Below are positions 1 through 8,634 of a DNA stretch of 64,000 nucleotides, in pieces. The position numbers were made by a program, and so were the translations under genes. How positions within the stretch are numbered: position 1 is the first letter of the stretch; each line of letters begins with the position of its first letter. Origin of the DNA: Bradyrhizobium tropiciagri (GTDB taxonomy: Bacteria > Pseudomonadota > Alphaproteobacteria > Rhizobiales > Xanthobacteraceae); NCBI RefSeq assembly GCF_018130505.1, contig NZ_JAFCKH010000003.1, forward strand, positions 186,001 through 250,000, given 5' to 3'. The notes beneath the pieces were generated by a model. That model had not been told where the DNA came from. It did not search any database and was given only the letters and a program-made list of their open reading frames with translations.

Positions 1-1621
1 GCGAGGCGATGTCGGCTTCCTCGATCGCGCGGGTGCGCGCGATTTCCAGCGCGCGAACATGTTCCTCCTGGGCGATGCGCGATGCCTCGGTGGCCTCGCG
101 CGCGCCGATCCCGGCGATCTCGATCGCCTGGTTGCGCTCGATCTCGAGCTTGCGGGTGGTGTGGTCCGCGGCGATGCGCTCGGCGGCCAGGGTCTTCTCT
201 CTGATGATGCGGGCGGCCTCGACCGACTTCTGGGCCTCGATCTCGGCCTCCTGGATGGTGCGCACCTGCTGGATCTCCAGCGCGCGGGTGCGCTCGTCGG
301 AGGAGATGCGCTCGACATTGACCGTCATGGTCTGGGCGATGCGCGCTTTTTCGGTGGCCTCACGGGCGGCGATCTCGGCCTCTTCGACCGCGCGGGTGCG
401 CTCGATCTCGCGCCGCCGGGTCTCTTCCTCGTTGGCGATGCGGGCGTCGGTGACGGCGCGATCCTGCTGGATGCGGGCCTTCTCGATCGCCTCGCGGGCG
501 GCGATCTCGGCTTCCTCGACCGTGCGCATCCGCTCGATCTCGCGCTGGCGAACCTCGCGTTCGGAGGCGATGCGGGTGGTGTCGACCGCGCGCTGGTTGG
601 CGATGCGCGCCTTCTCGATCTCCTCGCGGGCCAGCAGCTCCTTCTCCTCGACCGCACGGGTGCGTTCGATCTCCTTGTGCCGGGTCTCGCGCTCGGAGAC
701 GATCCGCGCCTCAGTGATCGCCTGCTCATTGGCGATGCGCGCCTTTTCGATGGCTTCCCGTGCGGCGATCTGGGCCTGCTCGGCCTCGGTCTCGCGCAGG
801 GCGCGTTCACGCGTCACCTCGGTGCGCTGCAGGGCGCGACGCATCTCGATGTCGCGCTCCTGCTCGAGCCGGGCGGTCTCGCTCTCGCGCTCGATCTCCA
901 GCGCCTGGCGCTCGGCTTCGAGGTTGCGGGAGCGGATCTTGATCATCGAGTCCTGCTCGATGTCGTTGCGCAGCTTGCGCTTCGCCTCGATGTCCTCCAT
1001 AAGCCGGGTGAGGCCTTCGGCGTCGAAGCGGTTCGAGGGGTTGAAGAACTCCAGGTCGGTCTGGTCGAGATCGGTGATCGCGACCGACTCCAGTTCGAGG
1101 CCGTTCTGCGCCAGCGCCTCCGCGGCATTGGCCTTGACGCGGGCGACATAATCGCCGCGCTGCTCATGCATCTGCTCCATGGTCATTTCGGAAGCGACCG
1201 AGCGGATCGCGGAGATGAATTTGCCGGAGAGCAGGGTGTGGAGCTGCTCGGGCTCCATGGTGCGGCGGCCGAGCGTCGCGGCGGCGATCGAGACCGCCTC
1301 GCGGGTCTGCTGGACACGGACGTAGAAATCGGCCTCGATGTCGACGCGCATCCGGTCGCGGGTGATCACCGCGTCCTGCTTCGAGCGCACGATGCCCATC
1401 GGCAGCACGTTCATGTTGACCGGCGTGTAGTCGTGGATGAACGGCAGCACGAAGGCGCCGCCGTTGATCACCACCCGTTCGCCGAGGAAACCGGTGCGGA
1501 CGAAGGAAACCTCCTTCGACGAGCGGTGATACAGCCAGTTCACGACGTAGACGATGATGACGATCGCAACGATCGCGACGATGAGCCAGAGGATCAATTC
1601 ACCGACCAGCATCCCCGACAT
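1..1621 (-). CDS. Flotillin-family (SPFH/band 7) membrane protein, C-terminus cut by window edge
   Basis: The first 540 residues are visible; the C-terminus lies beyond base 1. A hydrophobic N-terminal segment (about residues 4-27) is followed by an SPFH/band-7 domain (about 30-215) and then a very long charged coiled coil rich in Glu, Arg, Ala and Ile. This order is that of bacterial flotillins (YqiK/FloT type), inner-membrane scaffolds linked to membrane microdomains. The ATG at 1621 is preceded by a strong GGGAGGA ribosome site. The coiled coil is built from near-identical 44-residue units (described separately). It starts 25 bases after the PEP-hydrolase-family gene on the same strand, so co-transcription with the ABC operon is possible. 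Family assignment is firm; function here is inference. Confidence 0.9.
   Translation of the reverse strand, partial: MSGMLVGELILWLIVAIVAIVIIVYVVNWLYHRSSKEVSFVRTGFLGERVVINGGAFVLPFIHDYTPVNMNVLPMGIVRSKQDAVITRDRMRVDIEADFYVRVQQTREAVSIAAATLGRRTMEPEQLHTLLSGKFISAIRSVASEMTMEQMHEQRGDYVARVKANAAEALAQNGLELESVAITDLDQTDLEFFNPSNRFDAEGLTRLMEDIEAKRKLRNDIEQDSMIKIRSRNLEAERQALEIERESETARLEQERDIEMRRALQRTEVTRERALRETEAEQAQIAAREAIEKARIANEQAITEARIVSERETRHKEIERTRAVEEKELLAREEIEKARIANQRAVDTTRIASEREVRQREIERMRTVEEAEIAAREAIEKARIQQDRAVTDARIANEEETRRREIERTRAVEEAEIAAREATEKARIAQTMTVNVERISSDERTRALEIQQVRTIQEAEIEAQKSVEAARIIREKTLAAERIAADHTTRKLEIERNQAIEIAGIGAREATEASRIAQEEHVRALEIARTRAIEEADIAS
97..888 (-). repeat. Tandem 132-bp (44-residue) coding repeat in the flotillin coiled coil
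   Basis: Inside the flotillin gene the same phrase recurs every 132 bases, with matching points at about 97, 229, 361, 493, 625 and 757. Each unit encodes 44 residues of the type AREAIEKARIAN followed by ERETRRREIERTRAVEE. 44 is four times 11, which suits a hendecad coiled coil. The units at 361 and 493 are the most alike; the outer ones have drifted. Confidence 0.8.
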
Positions 1622-1646
1622 CTTGTCCTCCCTTGGTCACGGTGCG

Positions 1647-2480
1647 TCAGCGCGCGCCGATCGCCTTGAATTTACGAACCTGATCCGTCAGCGCCCGCTC
1701 TACCGGCAGGCGCTCCATCGAGGACGCGCCATAGAAGCCATGGCAATTGCGGGTCTTCTTCATGATGAAATCGGCATCCGCCGGGTCAGCGATCGGACCG
1801 CCATGCGCGAGCACGATGATGTTGGAATTGACGCTGAGCGCGGCGTCGGCCCAGGCCTCGATGCGGGCAGGGCAGTCGGCGAGCTTCGGCGCGGTCTGCG
1901 CGCCGATGGTGCCGCCGGTGGTCAGGCCCATATGGCAGACGATGATGTCGGCGCCCGCGATCGCCATCGCGGCGGCTTCCAGCTCGCTGAACACATAGGG
2001 CGTGGTCAGCATGTCCTTGTCATGCGCCTTCGCGATCATGTCGATCTCGAGCGCGTAGGACATGCCGGTTTCTTCCAGGTTGGCGCGGAAGATGCCGTCG
2101 ATCAGGCCGACGGTCGGGAAGTTCTGCACGCCGGCGAAGCCCAGTGCCTTGAGCTGATCGAGGAACACATCCATGTCGCGGAACGGATCGGTGCCGTTGA
2201 CGCCGGCGAGCACGGGCGTCTTGGTCACCACCGGCAGCACCTCGCCGGCCATCTCCACGACGATTGCGTTGGCGTCGCCATACGGCATCAGGCCGGCGAG
2301 CGAGCCGCGGCCGGCCATGCGGTAGCGGCCGGAATTGTAAATCACGATCAGGTCGACGCCGCCGGCCTCCTCGCATTTCGCCGAGAGGCCGGTGCCGGCG
2401 CCGCCGCCGACGATCGGCTCGCCGCGCGCGACCATGTCGCGAAACTTCTTCAACAGCGCCGCGCGTTCAAACCTCGCCAT
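1647..2480 (-). CDS. Phosphoenolpyruvate hydrolase family (TIM-barrel) protein
   Basis: A 277-residue single-domain protein of the PEP_hydrolase/TIM-barrel family (formerly 'TIM-barrel signal transduction protein'). The glycine-rich start [17 protein letters not shown], the segment [20 protein letters not shown] and the C-terminal [12 protein letters not shown] are the family's marks. In tomato the antiviral protein Tm-1 carries this barrel as its C-terminal half. Here it begins 3 bases after the stop of the ABC ATPase-Tm-1 fusion, with GAGGTG as its ribosome site, so the two are almost certainly co-translated. The true reaction is unknown to me; hydrolysis of a phosphoenolpyruvate-like bond is the family label rather than something the sequence proves. 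Confidence 0.88.
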   Translation of the reverse strand: MARFERAALLKKFRDMVARGEPIVGGGAGTGLSAKCEEAGGVDLIVIYNSGRYRMAGRGSLAGLMPYGDANAIVVEMAGEVLPVVTKTPVLAGVNGTDPFRDMDVFLDQLKALGFAGVQNFPTVGLIDGIFRANLEETGMSYALEIDMIAKAHDKDMLTTPYVFSELEAAAMAIAGADIIVCHMGLTTGGTIGAQTAPKLADCPARIEAWADAALSVNSNIIVLAHGGPIADPADADFIMKKTRNCHGFYGASSMERLPVERALTDQVRKFKAIGAR

Positions 2481-2483
2481 GGG

Positions 2484-4694
2484 TCACCTCGCCACTCTCC
2501 GCCGCCCACCGCCGCGTCCGAGCAGGGGACGGAACGCGCTGACGATGGCGGCGGTGAACTCGGGATCGTTGATGTTGCGCTTGACGCGGATGATCTGCCG
2601 GTTGCCGGTCTGGCGCACGGTGCGCTCCAGCGCGCGGAACAGCGCGGCGTCGGCCTCCGGATCCCAGAACGGCTGGCTGGGCGCGTCGAGCGCGGAGACG
2701 CCGCCTTCGGGCAGGAAGAAGCGCACGAGCCCGTCCATCTGGTTCAGCTTCTCGCCGATCCAGCGGCCCATCCGCTCATTCTCTTCCGGGGTCGTCCGCA
2801 TCAAGGTGACCTGCGGATTGTGGACGTGGAACTTGCGCTGCCGGTAGCGCTCCGGGATGGTGTCGGGCGCGCCGAAATTCACCATATCAAGCGCGCCGAC
2901 CGAGCCGACATAGGGCACGCGGCTGCGGATGATGGCGCCGAAGCGATCGTCAGTCGCCGGGAACACGCCGCCCATCAGGAGGTCGCAGACCTCGGTGGTG
3001 GTGAGGTCGATGACGCCGGCGAGTTGCCCCGACTCGACCAGCTTCTCCATCGAACGGCCGCCGACGCCGGTGGCGTGGAACACGAGGCATTCGAAATCCT
3101 CGCGCAGGTCCGCTGCGATCTTCTGCACCGCGGGCGTGGTTACGCCGAACATGGTGATGCCGATGGCGGGAAGCGTTGGGCTCGCTTCGCGCTGTTGGCT
3201 CGCCTGCGTGTCGAGCCGAGCCTTGACCATGCCGACCAGCGCGTTGGCGCCGTTGCCGAGCACCGTGCGCGAGATCGAATTCAGCCCCTGCACGTCGGTC
3301 ACCGAATACATCATCGTGATATCGGCGGGACCGACATAGGGACCGACGTCGCCTGACGCGACCGAGGAGATGATGAGCTTCGGCACACCGACCGGCAGGG
3401 CGCGCATACCGGGCGCGACCAGCGACGCGCCGCCTGAGCCGCCGGCCGAGATGATGCCCGCGACATTGCCCTGGCGGCGCAGCCATCGCTCGAAGGCGTC
3501 GGCCATGGCCGTGACCGAGGCGCCGCGATCGGCGCCGAACACGCCGGAGCCGCCGCGGCCGTGGTTGAGTGCTATCTCCTGCGCGGTGACGTCGCAACTC
3601 GCCGCCTTGCCGCTGGTGGAGACGTCGACCAGCCGCGCGCGCAGGCCGCTGCCCACGATGATGTCGCGGATGTAGCGCAGCTCGGCACCCTTGGTGTCGA
3701 GCGTGCCGACCACCAGAACAACCGGCGGCCCCGATGTCCTCGACGCGATCGGCTCGCGCCGTTGCCGGGAGACTTCCTCGAGCCGCGTGACGCCGGCCGA
3801 CTGTGTCCGCGCAGCGGCTTCGATGCGCGCGATCGGGACCGGCTGCGACCAGCGCGTCGGCAACACGGGATTGGAGACGTAGATACGCACCGGCCCCTTG
3901 CGTTCCGGCTGCGGCGCGCTGGCGGCCCCGGTCCTGGCCGGTGCGGCATCGACATCGGTCTCGTCGCCGCCATGGGTGCCGACGCCGAGCAGGCGCTGCT
4001 GCAGTTCGCGGTCGGCGGCGAGGCGCGCCGAGTCGATGATGCGGTTGATGCGGCCATTGACCATGATGGCGACGTTGCGCGACACCGCGGTCGCGACACC
4101 GATGTTCTGCTCGATCACCAGCACCGAGATGTCGCCCTCGTCGCCGAGCCGCACCAGCATATCCTCGACCTGGGCGACGATGACCGGCGCGAGGCCCTCG
4201 GTCGGCTCGTCCATGATGAGGAGATGCGGATTGGTCAGCAGCGCGCGGGCGATTGCGAGCATCTGCTGCTCTCCGCCGGAGAGCTGGCTGCCGCCATTCG
4301 CCTTGCGCTCGGCAAGCCGCGGGAAGGTGTCGTAGATCCGTTCGACGGTCCAGGGGCCTCTCCGCAGGCCGGCCGCGAGCTGCAGGTGTTCGTCGACGGT
4401 CAGCGAGCGCCAGAGACGCCGGCCCTGCGGTACGTAACCTGTGCCGAGCCGGGCGATGCGCGCCGGGCTCTGGCCCGCGACCTCCTCGCCCCGGATCCGG
4501 ATCGAGCCGCCGCTGGCGCGGACCAGGCCCATGATCGCCTTGCACAGCGTGGTCTTGCCCATGCCGTTGCGGCCGACCACGGAAAATACGCCGGTGTCGA
4601 GCGTAAGGTCGACGCCCTGCAGCGCATGCGAGTGGCCATAATAGACGTCGAGGCCCTTCACCTCGAGCGCAGGCGCTGTGCGGCGGTCATTCAT
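2484..4694 (-). CDS. Fusion: LivF-type ABC ATPase + Tm-1-like (UPF0261) domain
   Basis: A 736-residue two-part protein. Residues 1-240 are a branched-chain-amino-acid-type ABC ATPase (LivF class): Walker A GRNGMGKT at 41-48, signature LSGGEQQ near 139-145, Walker B ending DEPTEG. A Pro/Arg/Ala-rich linker follows (about 245-325). From about 326 (VVLVVGTLDTKGAELRYI) to about 725 it is a Tm-1-like/UPF0261 domain with the GSGGASL and GDVGPYVGPADI segments. Normal LivF is about 235 residues, so the C-terminal 400 are an added domain. Its start overlaps the stop of the upstream ATPase gene (ATGAATGA), and the PEP-hydrolase-family gene follows 3 bases downstream. The fused domain may sense or process the imported substrate; that is inference. 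Confidence 0.88.
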   Translation of the reverse strand: MNDRRTAPALEVKGLDVYYGHSHALQGVDLTLDTGVFSVVGRNGMGKTTLCKAIMGLVRASGGSIRIRGEEVAGQSPARIARLGTGYVPQGRRLWRSLTVDEHLQLAAGLRRGPWTVERIYDTFPRLAERKANGGSQLSGGEQQMLAIARALLTNPHLLIMDEPTEGLAPVIVAQVEDMLVRLGDEGDISVLVIEQNIGVATAVSRNVAIMVNGRINRIIDSARLAADRELQQRLLGVGTHGGDETDVDAAPARTGAASAPQPERKGPVRIYVSNPVLPTRWSQPVPIARIEAAARTQSAGVTRLEEVSRQRREPIASRTSGPPVVLVVGTLDTKGAELRYIRDIIVGSGLRARLVDVSTSGKAASCDVTAQEIALNHGRGGSGVFGADRGASVTAMADAFERWLRRQGNVAGIISAGGSGGASLVAPGMRALPVGVPKLIISSVASGDVGPYVGPADITMMYSVTDVQGLNSISRTVLGNGANALVGMVKARLDTQASQQREASPTLPAIGITMFGVTTPAVQKIAADLREDFECLVFHATGVGGRSMEKLVESGQLAGVIDLTTTEVCDLLMGGVFPATDDRFGAIIRSRVPYVGSVGALDMVNFGAPDTIPERYRQRKFHVHNPQVTLMRTTPEENERMGRWIGEKLNQMDGLVRFFLPEGGVSALDAPSQPFWDPEADAALFRALERTVRQTGNRQIIRVKRNINDPEFTAAIVSAFRPLLGRGGGRRRVAR

Positions 4695-5469
4695 GGCCGC
4701 CTCCGAGATAGAGCTCCTGCACCTCGGGATCGGACTCGATCTCGCGCGGCGGGCCTTCCTTGAAGATGCGGCCGTTGTGCATCATCGTCACGCTCTCGAC
4801 GACGCGCAGCGCGACATCCATGTCGTGCTCGATGATGATGTAGCCGATATGCGCCGGCAGCGAGGTCAGGATCTCGATCAGCTCGCGTCGCTCGGTCGGC
4901 GACAGCCCTGCGGCCGGCTCGTCGAACAGGATGAAGCGCGGCGCGCCGGCGAGCGCCAGCGCGATCTCGAGCTGGCGCTGCTGGCCGTGCGCGAGCTCGG
5001 CGACGCGCTGGTCTTTCACGGCGGCGAGGTGCACGGCCTGCACCAGATTTTCGGTGGCGTGCATCAGCGCATCATTCTGCCCCGGGCGCAGGAATGAGAA
5101 GCGCCCGCGCGAGACGCCGCGGCAGGCGAGATAGACGTTGTCCTGCACGGTGAGGCCGGGGAACAGCGCCGAGATCTGGTAGGTGCGGCGCAGACCGCGG
5201 CGGATGCGCTCGTACGGCGGGAACTGGGTGATGTCCTCGCCGAAGAAGCGGATCGTGCCGGAGGAGGGCGGGAAGTCGCCGGTGATGCAGTTGAACAGCG
5301 TGGTCTTGCCGGCGCCGTTGGAGCCGAGCACGGCACGGCGTTCGCCCGGCCGCACCGTGATGGTGACGTCGGTCAGCGCCGCGAGCGCGCCGAACAGCCG
5401 CGTCACGCCACGCAGCTCCAGCGCTGCGCCGGCGCCGACCGCAGACAGCCGATGCGCGACGCTATCCAT
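4687..5469 (-). CDS. ABC transporter ATP-binding protein, LivG type
   Basis: Second ATPase of the Liv-type importer, 260 residues. Walker A is GSNGAGKT (49-56), the signature is the variant AHGQQRQLEIA and Walker B is FILFDEPAAG. The length and the long ATPase insert (QFPPYERIRRGLRRTYQ) are typical of LivG. I start it at 5469 (MDSVAHRL) because GGAGG lies seven bases upstream and this overlaps the permease stop by only eight bases. A longer start at 5505 is open but lacks a better ribosome site. It should form a heterodimer with the ATPase-Tm-1 fusion encoded next, and drive the two permeases at 5462-7559. Confidence 0.92.
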   Translation of the reverse strand: MDSVAHRLSAVGAGAALELRGVTRLFGALAALTDVTITVRPGERRAVLGSNGAGKTTLFNCITGDFPPSSGTIRFFGEDITQFPPYERIRRGLRRTYQISALFPGLTVQDNVYLACRGVSRGRFSFLRPGQNDALMHATENLVQAVHLAAVKDQRVAELAHGQQRQLEIALALAGAPRFILFDEPAAGLSPTERRELIEILTSLPAHIGYIIIEHDMDVALRVVESVTMMHNGRIFKEGPPREIESDPEVQELYLGGGHE

Positions 5470-6547
5470 GGCGGCCTCCGCCCGTACGCTTCGCGGAGGA
5501 CACATGGTGGCGCCGCCAGCGCTCCCACAGGCCGATCACGCCGTCCGATGACCAGAACACGATGGCCAGGAAGCCGAGCCCGATCAACAAACGGAAGCGG
5601 TTGCCGTCGAGCCCGAACTTGATCAGCACGTCCAGCGCGAAGGTGCGCAGCAGGACGAAGATGAACGCGCCGATGAACGGGCCGATCGGCCGGGTGATGC
5701 CGCCGACCACGGCGATGATCAGGATGTCGATGCAGGCGCCGACGCTGACCGAGCCCGGCGAGATCTGCCGGTAGTTCCAGACCTGCAGCACGCCGCCGAG
5801 CCCGGCGATGAAAGCCGCGAAGGCGTAGGCCGCGATCCGGTGGGCATTGGGGTTGAAGCCGAGCGCTGCCATGCGGCGGGAATTGTCGCGCACGCCCTGC
5901 AGCGCGAGGCCGAACGGCGCGCGCGAGACATACTGGACGGCGAAATAGCAGATCGCGGCGATGCCGAGCGTCACGTAGTAGAAGGCGATATCGGCGCGCC
6001 AGTCGACGCCCCAGAAATGCGGCGTCGCCACCGTGTTGATGCCGGTGTGACCGTTGAAGATCGCCCAGTTCTGGTTGGTGAAGTAGTAGAACGCGGCACC
6101 GATCGCCAGCGTGATCATGATGGTGTAGATGCCCTCGGTGCGCACCGCCAGCGCGCCGCCGAGCGTGCCGAACAGCGTCGCGAGCGCCAGCGCCATCGGG
6201 GTCGCCAGCCACCATGGCCAGCCGAGGCTGATATTGGCGTTGCCGCTGACGCCGAACACCGCGACCATGTAGCCGGCGAAGCCCGCGATGGTGAGCTGCA
6301 TCAGGCTGACCATGCCGCCATAGCCGGCGAGGAACATCAGGCTGAGCGCGATGATTCCGAGGATCAGCGTGGTGGCGAATATCTCGATCAGGAAGAAGCC
6401 GCTCGCGATCAGCGGCATGATGATCAGGATCAGCGCGACCAGCCAGGCGGCCGGGTTCTGGAAGTCCGGCCAGGCACGGATGAAGGCGCGGCGCGCCGTC
6501 GTGGCTGAGGGATCGGGGCGGAACTGGGTGCTCTGCAGCAGCGACAT
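5462..6547 (-). CDS. Branched-chain amino acid-type ABC permease, LivM type
   Basis: A 361-residue inner-membrane protein with about ten hydrophobic segments, beginning after a cytoplasmic tail of some 35 residues. The segment GVRDNSRRMAALGFN is the EAA-like loop of LivM permeases that docks on the ATPases, and GGIGR-type loop residues (GGITRPIGPFIGA) near the C-terminus also fit. It starts one base after the LivH stop region and overlaps LivG at its end, so it is in the middle of a tightly packed operon. Substrate cannot be read from the permease; family members carry amino acids, urea, amides or aromatic acids. Confidence 0.92.
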   Translation of the reverse strand: MSLLQSTQFRPDPSATTARRAFIRAWPDFQNPAAWLVALILIIMPLIASGFFLIEIFATTLILGIIALSLMFLAGYGGMVSLMQLTIAGFAGYMVAVFGVSGNANISLGWPWWLATPMALALATLFGTLGGALAVRTEGIYTIMITLAIGAAFYYFTNQNWAIFNGHTGINTVATPHFWGVDWRADIAFYYVTLGIAAICYFAVQYVSRAPFGLALQGVRDNSRRMAALGFNPNAHRIAAYAFAAFIAGLGGVLQVWNYRQISPGSVSVGACIDILIIAVVGGITRPIGPFIGAFIFVLLRTFALDVLIKFGLDGNRFRLLIGLGFLAIVFWSSDGVIGLWERWRRHHVSSAKRTGGGRHG

Positions 6548-6548
6548 C

Positions 6549-7559
6549 TCATCGCCTCGCCAGCAGGCCCTGCGGCCGCAGCGCCAGCACCAGCACCATG
6601 ATCAGGAAGGTGACGACGATGGCGTAGGTCGGGATGTAGACCGAGCCGAGTTGCTCGGCGAGGCCGATGATGACGGCGCCGAGCGCCGCGCCCGGGATCG
6701 AGCCCATGCCGCCCACGATCACCACGACCAGCGACGCCAGCAGGAAGCGGGTGTCTTCGCCCGGCGACAGCGACTGGAAGGTGCCGCCGACCACGCCGGC
6801 GATGCCGGCAAGGCCCGCGCCGAGCGCGAACACGAGCACGAACACGAGTTGGATGCGCACGCCGGTGGCGGCAAGGATGTCGCGGTCGTCGACGCCGGCG
6901 CGCACGATCATGCCGATCCGCGTGCGGTTCAGCGCCAGCCACATCGCAACGCCGATTACGACAGAAGCGGCGAAGATGACGAGCCGCACCAGCGGGTATT
7001 GTAGATAGACCGGCTCGCCTGAGGATTTGATCGCCGTAAGCAGTGGCAACTGGATCGGGCCGATCAGCCACGCCGGGGTCTGGATCTGGTAGAAGTCGCC
7101 GCCGAACACCCAGAGCATCAGATCGGCGAACACGATCGAGAGCCCGATCGTCACCATCGTCTGGCGCAGATCCTGGCCCTCCATCCGGCGGAACACGGCG
7201 AGCTGCAGGATCACGCCGACCAGCGCCACCACGATGAAGGCGACGATGAAGGACAGGATCCAGGAGCCGGTCCAGGTGCTGATGGCGTAGCCGATATAGC
7301 CACCGAACAGATACAGCGAGCCGTGTGCGAGGTTGACGTTGCGCATCAGGCCGAAGATCAGCGTGAAGCCGCTCGCCACCAGGAAATACAGCCCGCCGAG
7401 CGTGATGCCGTTAAGCACTGCGTTGAGGAAGACGCGCTTGCGGCCGATCGCGGCTTCCAGCCCCGGCGGCCAGATTGCGAACACGAGCCACAGCACGACC
7501 GCGATCGCGATGATCGCGATCAGCGCCCAGGCCGGATGGCGTTCGATGAACCTGGCCAT
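6549..7559 (-). CDS. Branched-chain amino acid-type ABC permease, LivH type
   Basis: A 336-residue membrane protein with eight to nine hydrophobic segments. The N-terminal motif LNAVLNGITLGGLYFLVASGFTLIFG with NLAHGSLY is diagnostic of LivH, as is GVDDRDILAATGV, its ATPase-docking loop. An extra N-terminal membrane segment (residues about 10-30) precedes the LivH core. It pairs with the downstream LivM permease to form the translocation channel. It is the first permease gene after an AraC regulator gene on the same strand, separated from it by 118 bases in which I see no clear terminator. Confidence 0.92.
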   Translation of the reverse strand: MARFIERHPAWALIAIIAIAVVLWLVFAIWPPGLEAAIGRKRVFLNAVLNGITLGGLYFLVASGFTLIFGLMRNVNLAHGSLYLFGGYIGYAISTWTGSWILSFIVAFIVVALVGVILQLAVFRRMEGQDLRQTMVTIGLSIVFADLMLWVFGGDFYQIQTPAWLIGPIQLPLLTAIKSSGEPVYLQYPLVRLVIFAASVVIGVAMWLALNRTRIGMIVRAGVDDRDILAATGVRIQLVFVLVFALGAGLAGIAGVVGGTFQSLSPGEDTRFLLASLVVVIVGGMGSIPGAALGAVIIGLAEQLGSVYIPTYAIVVTFLIMVLVLALRPQGLLARR

Positions 7560-7677
7560 CTCCGTCGCGTTCCCTCAAGCCGCGACCGTCTGCCGGCTCG
7601 CGTGCCGGACATCCTATCGAGGGCGAAAGCGTCGGATTTGATCGAGAGTATCTTTTATCGCCTCGGGGGAACCGCCA

Positions 7678-8496
7678 TCACGGTCGCAACACCTTGGCGG
7701 CGCGGCGATAGTCGGTCGGGGCCATGCCGACATTGGCGGCGAAGAAGCGGGTGAAGCCGCTCTGCGAGGAGAAGCCGAGGTCGAAGCCGATATCGGCGAT
7801 CGGCGTCTCGGTCGCCACCAGCGCATCCAGCGCCTGCTCCATGATCAGCGTGTTCATGTAGAGGTGCGGGGTGACGCCGGTCTGGGTGCGGAACAGCCGG
7901 TAGAAATGCGGCCGCGACAGGCCGGCCTCGCGCGCGATGGCATCGAGCTCGATCTCGGCGCCGGGGCTTTCCGACATCAGCCTGATCGACTTGCGGACCC
8001 GGAAGTCGGTCACGGCGGCGGCCGCCCGCGCCTCCTGCGCCGCGCGCCAGCTTTCCTCGTAGCAGGAGTCGATCAATTGCCGCAGCTCGCAGTCGAGGCT
8101 GCGCAGCGATGGCGCGCCGCACACCAGCGCCGCGGTTCGGCGGATCAGCTTGTCGAGCGCCTCGGTGCGCGGAAAGAAGGTGCGGCCGAAGCGCAGGTTC
8201 TGTGCATTCGCAGCCGACGGCGCGAACCATTCGGCGTTGACATAGAGCACGAAGAAGATCGCGCCGTGGTCGACGTCGCTCGGCAGGAAATTGTGCGGCT
8301 CCCACGGGTTGACCGCGACGACGGTGTCGTCCTTGAGCAGCCAGCGCTGCTCGGAGACGTCGATCTGCGCCGGCGTCCCGCCGACATGAAAGATCAGGTG
8401 CCCCTCGCGGTGCGCATGCACGTTGAAGGGACGGTTCAACTGATAGACCGTCGCCCGACCGAACCGGCCGTGGAACACGGCAAGCGCCCTGCTCAT
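7678..8496 (-). CDS. AraC-family transcriptional regulator within the Liv-type operon
   Basis: A 272-residue regulator. Residues 1-140 form a cupin-like ligand-sensing domain and the last 100 are the AraC double helix-turn-helix; the first helix pair includes AGLSRPHFYRLFRTQTG and the second IADIGFDLGFSSQSGFTRFF. It lies between the substrate-binding protein gene (start 9885) and the permease genes (start 7559), all on the same strand, so it most likely controls this importer. The start at 8496 agrees with a GGGAGG sequence just upstream. The inducer is unknown; by context it may be the imported compound or a product made by the Tm-1/TIM-barrel enzymes. Confidence 0.92.
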   Translation of the reverse strand: MSRALAVFHGRFGRATVYQLNRPFNVHAHREGHLIFHVGGTPAQIDVSEQRWLLKDDTVVAVNPWEPHNFLPSDVDHGAIFFVLYVNAEWFAPSAANAQNLRFGRTFFPRTEALDKLIRRTAALVCGAPSLRSLDCELRQLIDSCYEESWRAAQEARAAAAVTDFRVRKSIRLMSESPGAEIELDAIAREAGLSRPHFYRLFRTQTGVTPHLYMNTLIMEQALDALVATETPIADIGFDLGFSSQSGFTRFFAANVGMAPTDYRRAAKVLRP

Positions 8497-8634
8497 GCCT
8501 CCCCTCCCGCGGGATGTTCTTGTCTTTTCAACAAGCGTTCAACATCCGCCGGAGGAAAGCAAGGGCGAGCAGGCCGTTTGCTGCAACCGCGCTTCTCTGT
8601 CACGGCCGGCCTGCTCGCAGTTGCGAGAAACACG

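Noticed and set aside
97-888. Regular 132-base repeat as a possible CRISPR or minisatellite
   Set aside because: The repeat is in phase with the flotillin reading frame, has no unique spacers of CRISPR size, and encodes a continuous coiled coil.
1554-3356. Long plus-strand open frame opposite the PEP-hydrolase-family and fusion genes
   Set aside because: It is antisense to two well-supported genes, lacks a ribosome site and encodes low-complexity His/Arg/Gly/Asp-rich sequence, as is common for shadow frames in GC-rich DNA.
5462-5505. Start of the LivG-type gene at 5505
   Set aside because: It would overlap the permease by 44 bases without a good ribosome site; the start at 5469 has GGAGG at the right distance and begins with the usual LivG-like leader length.
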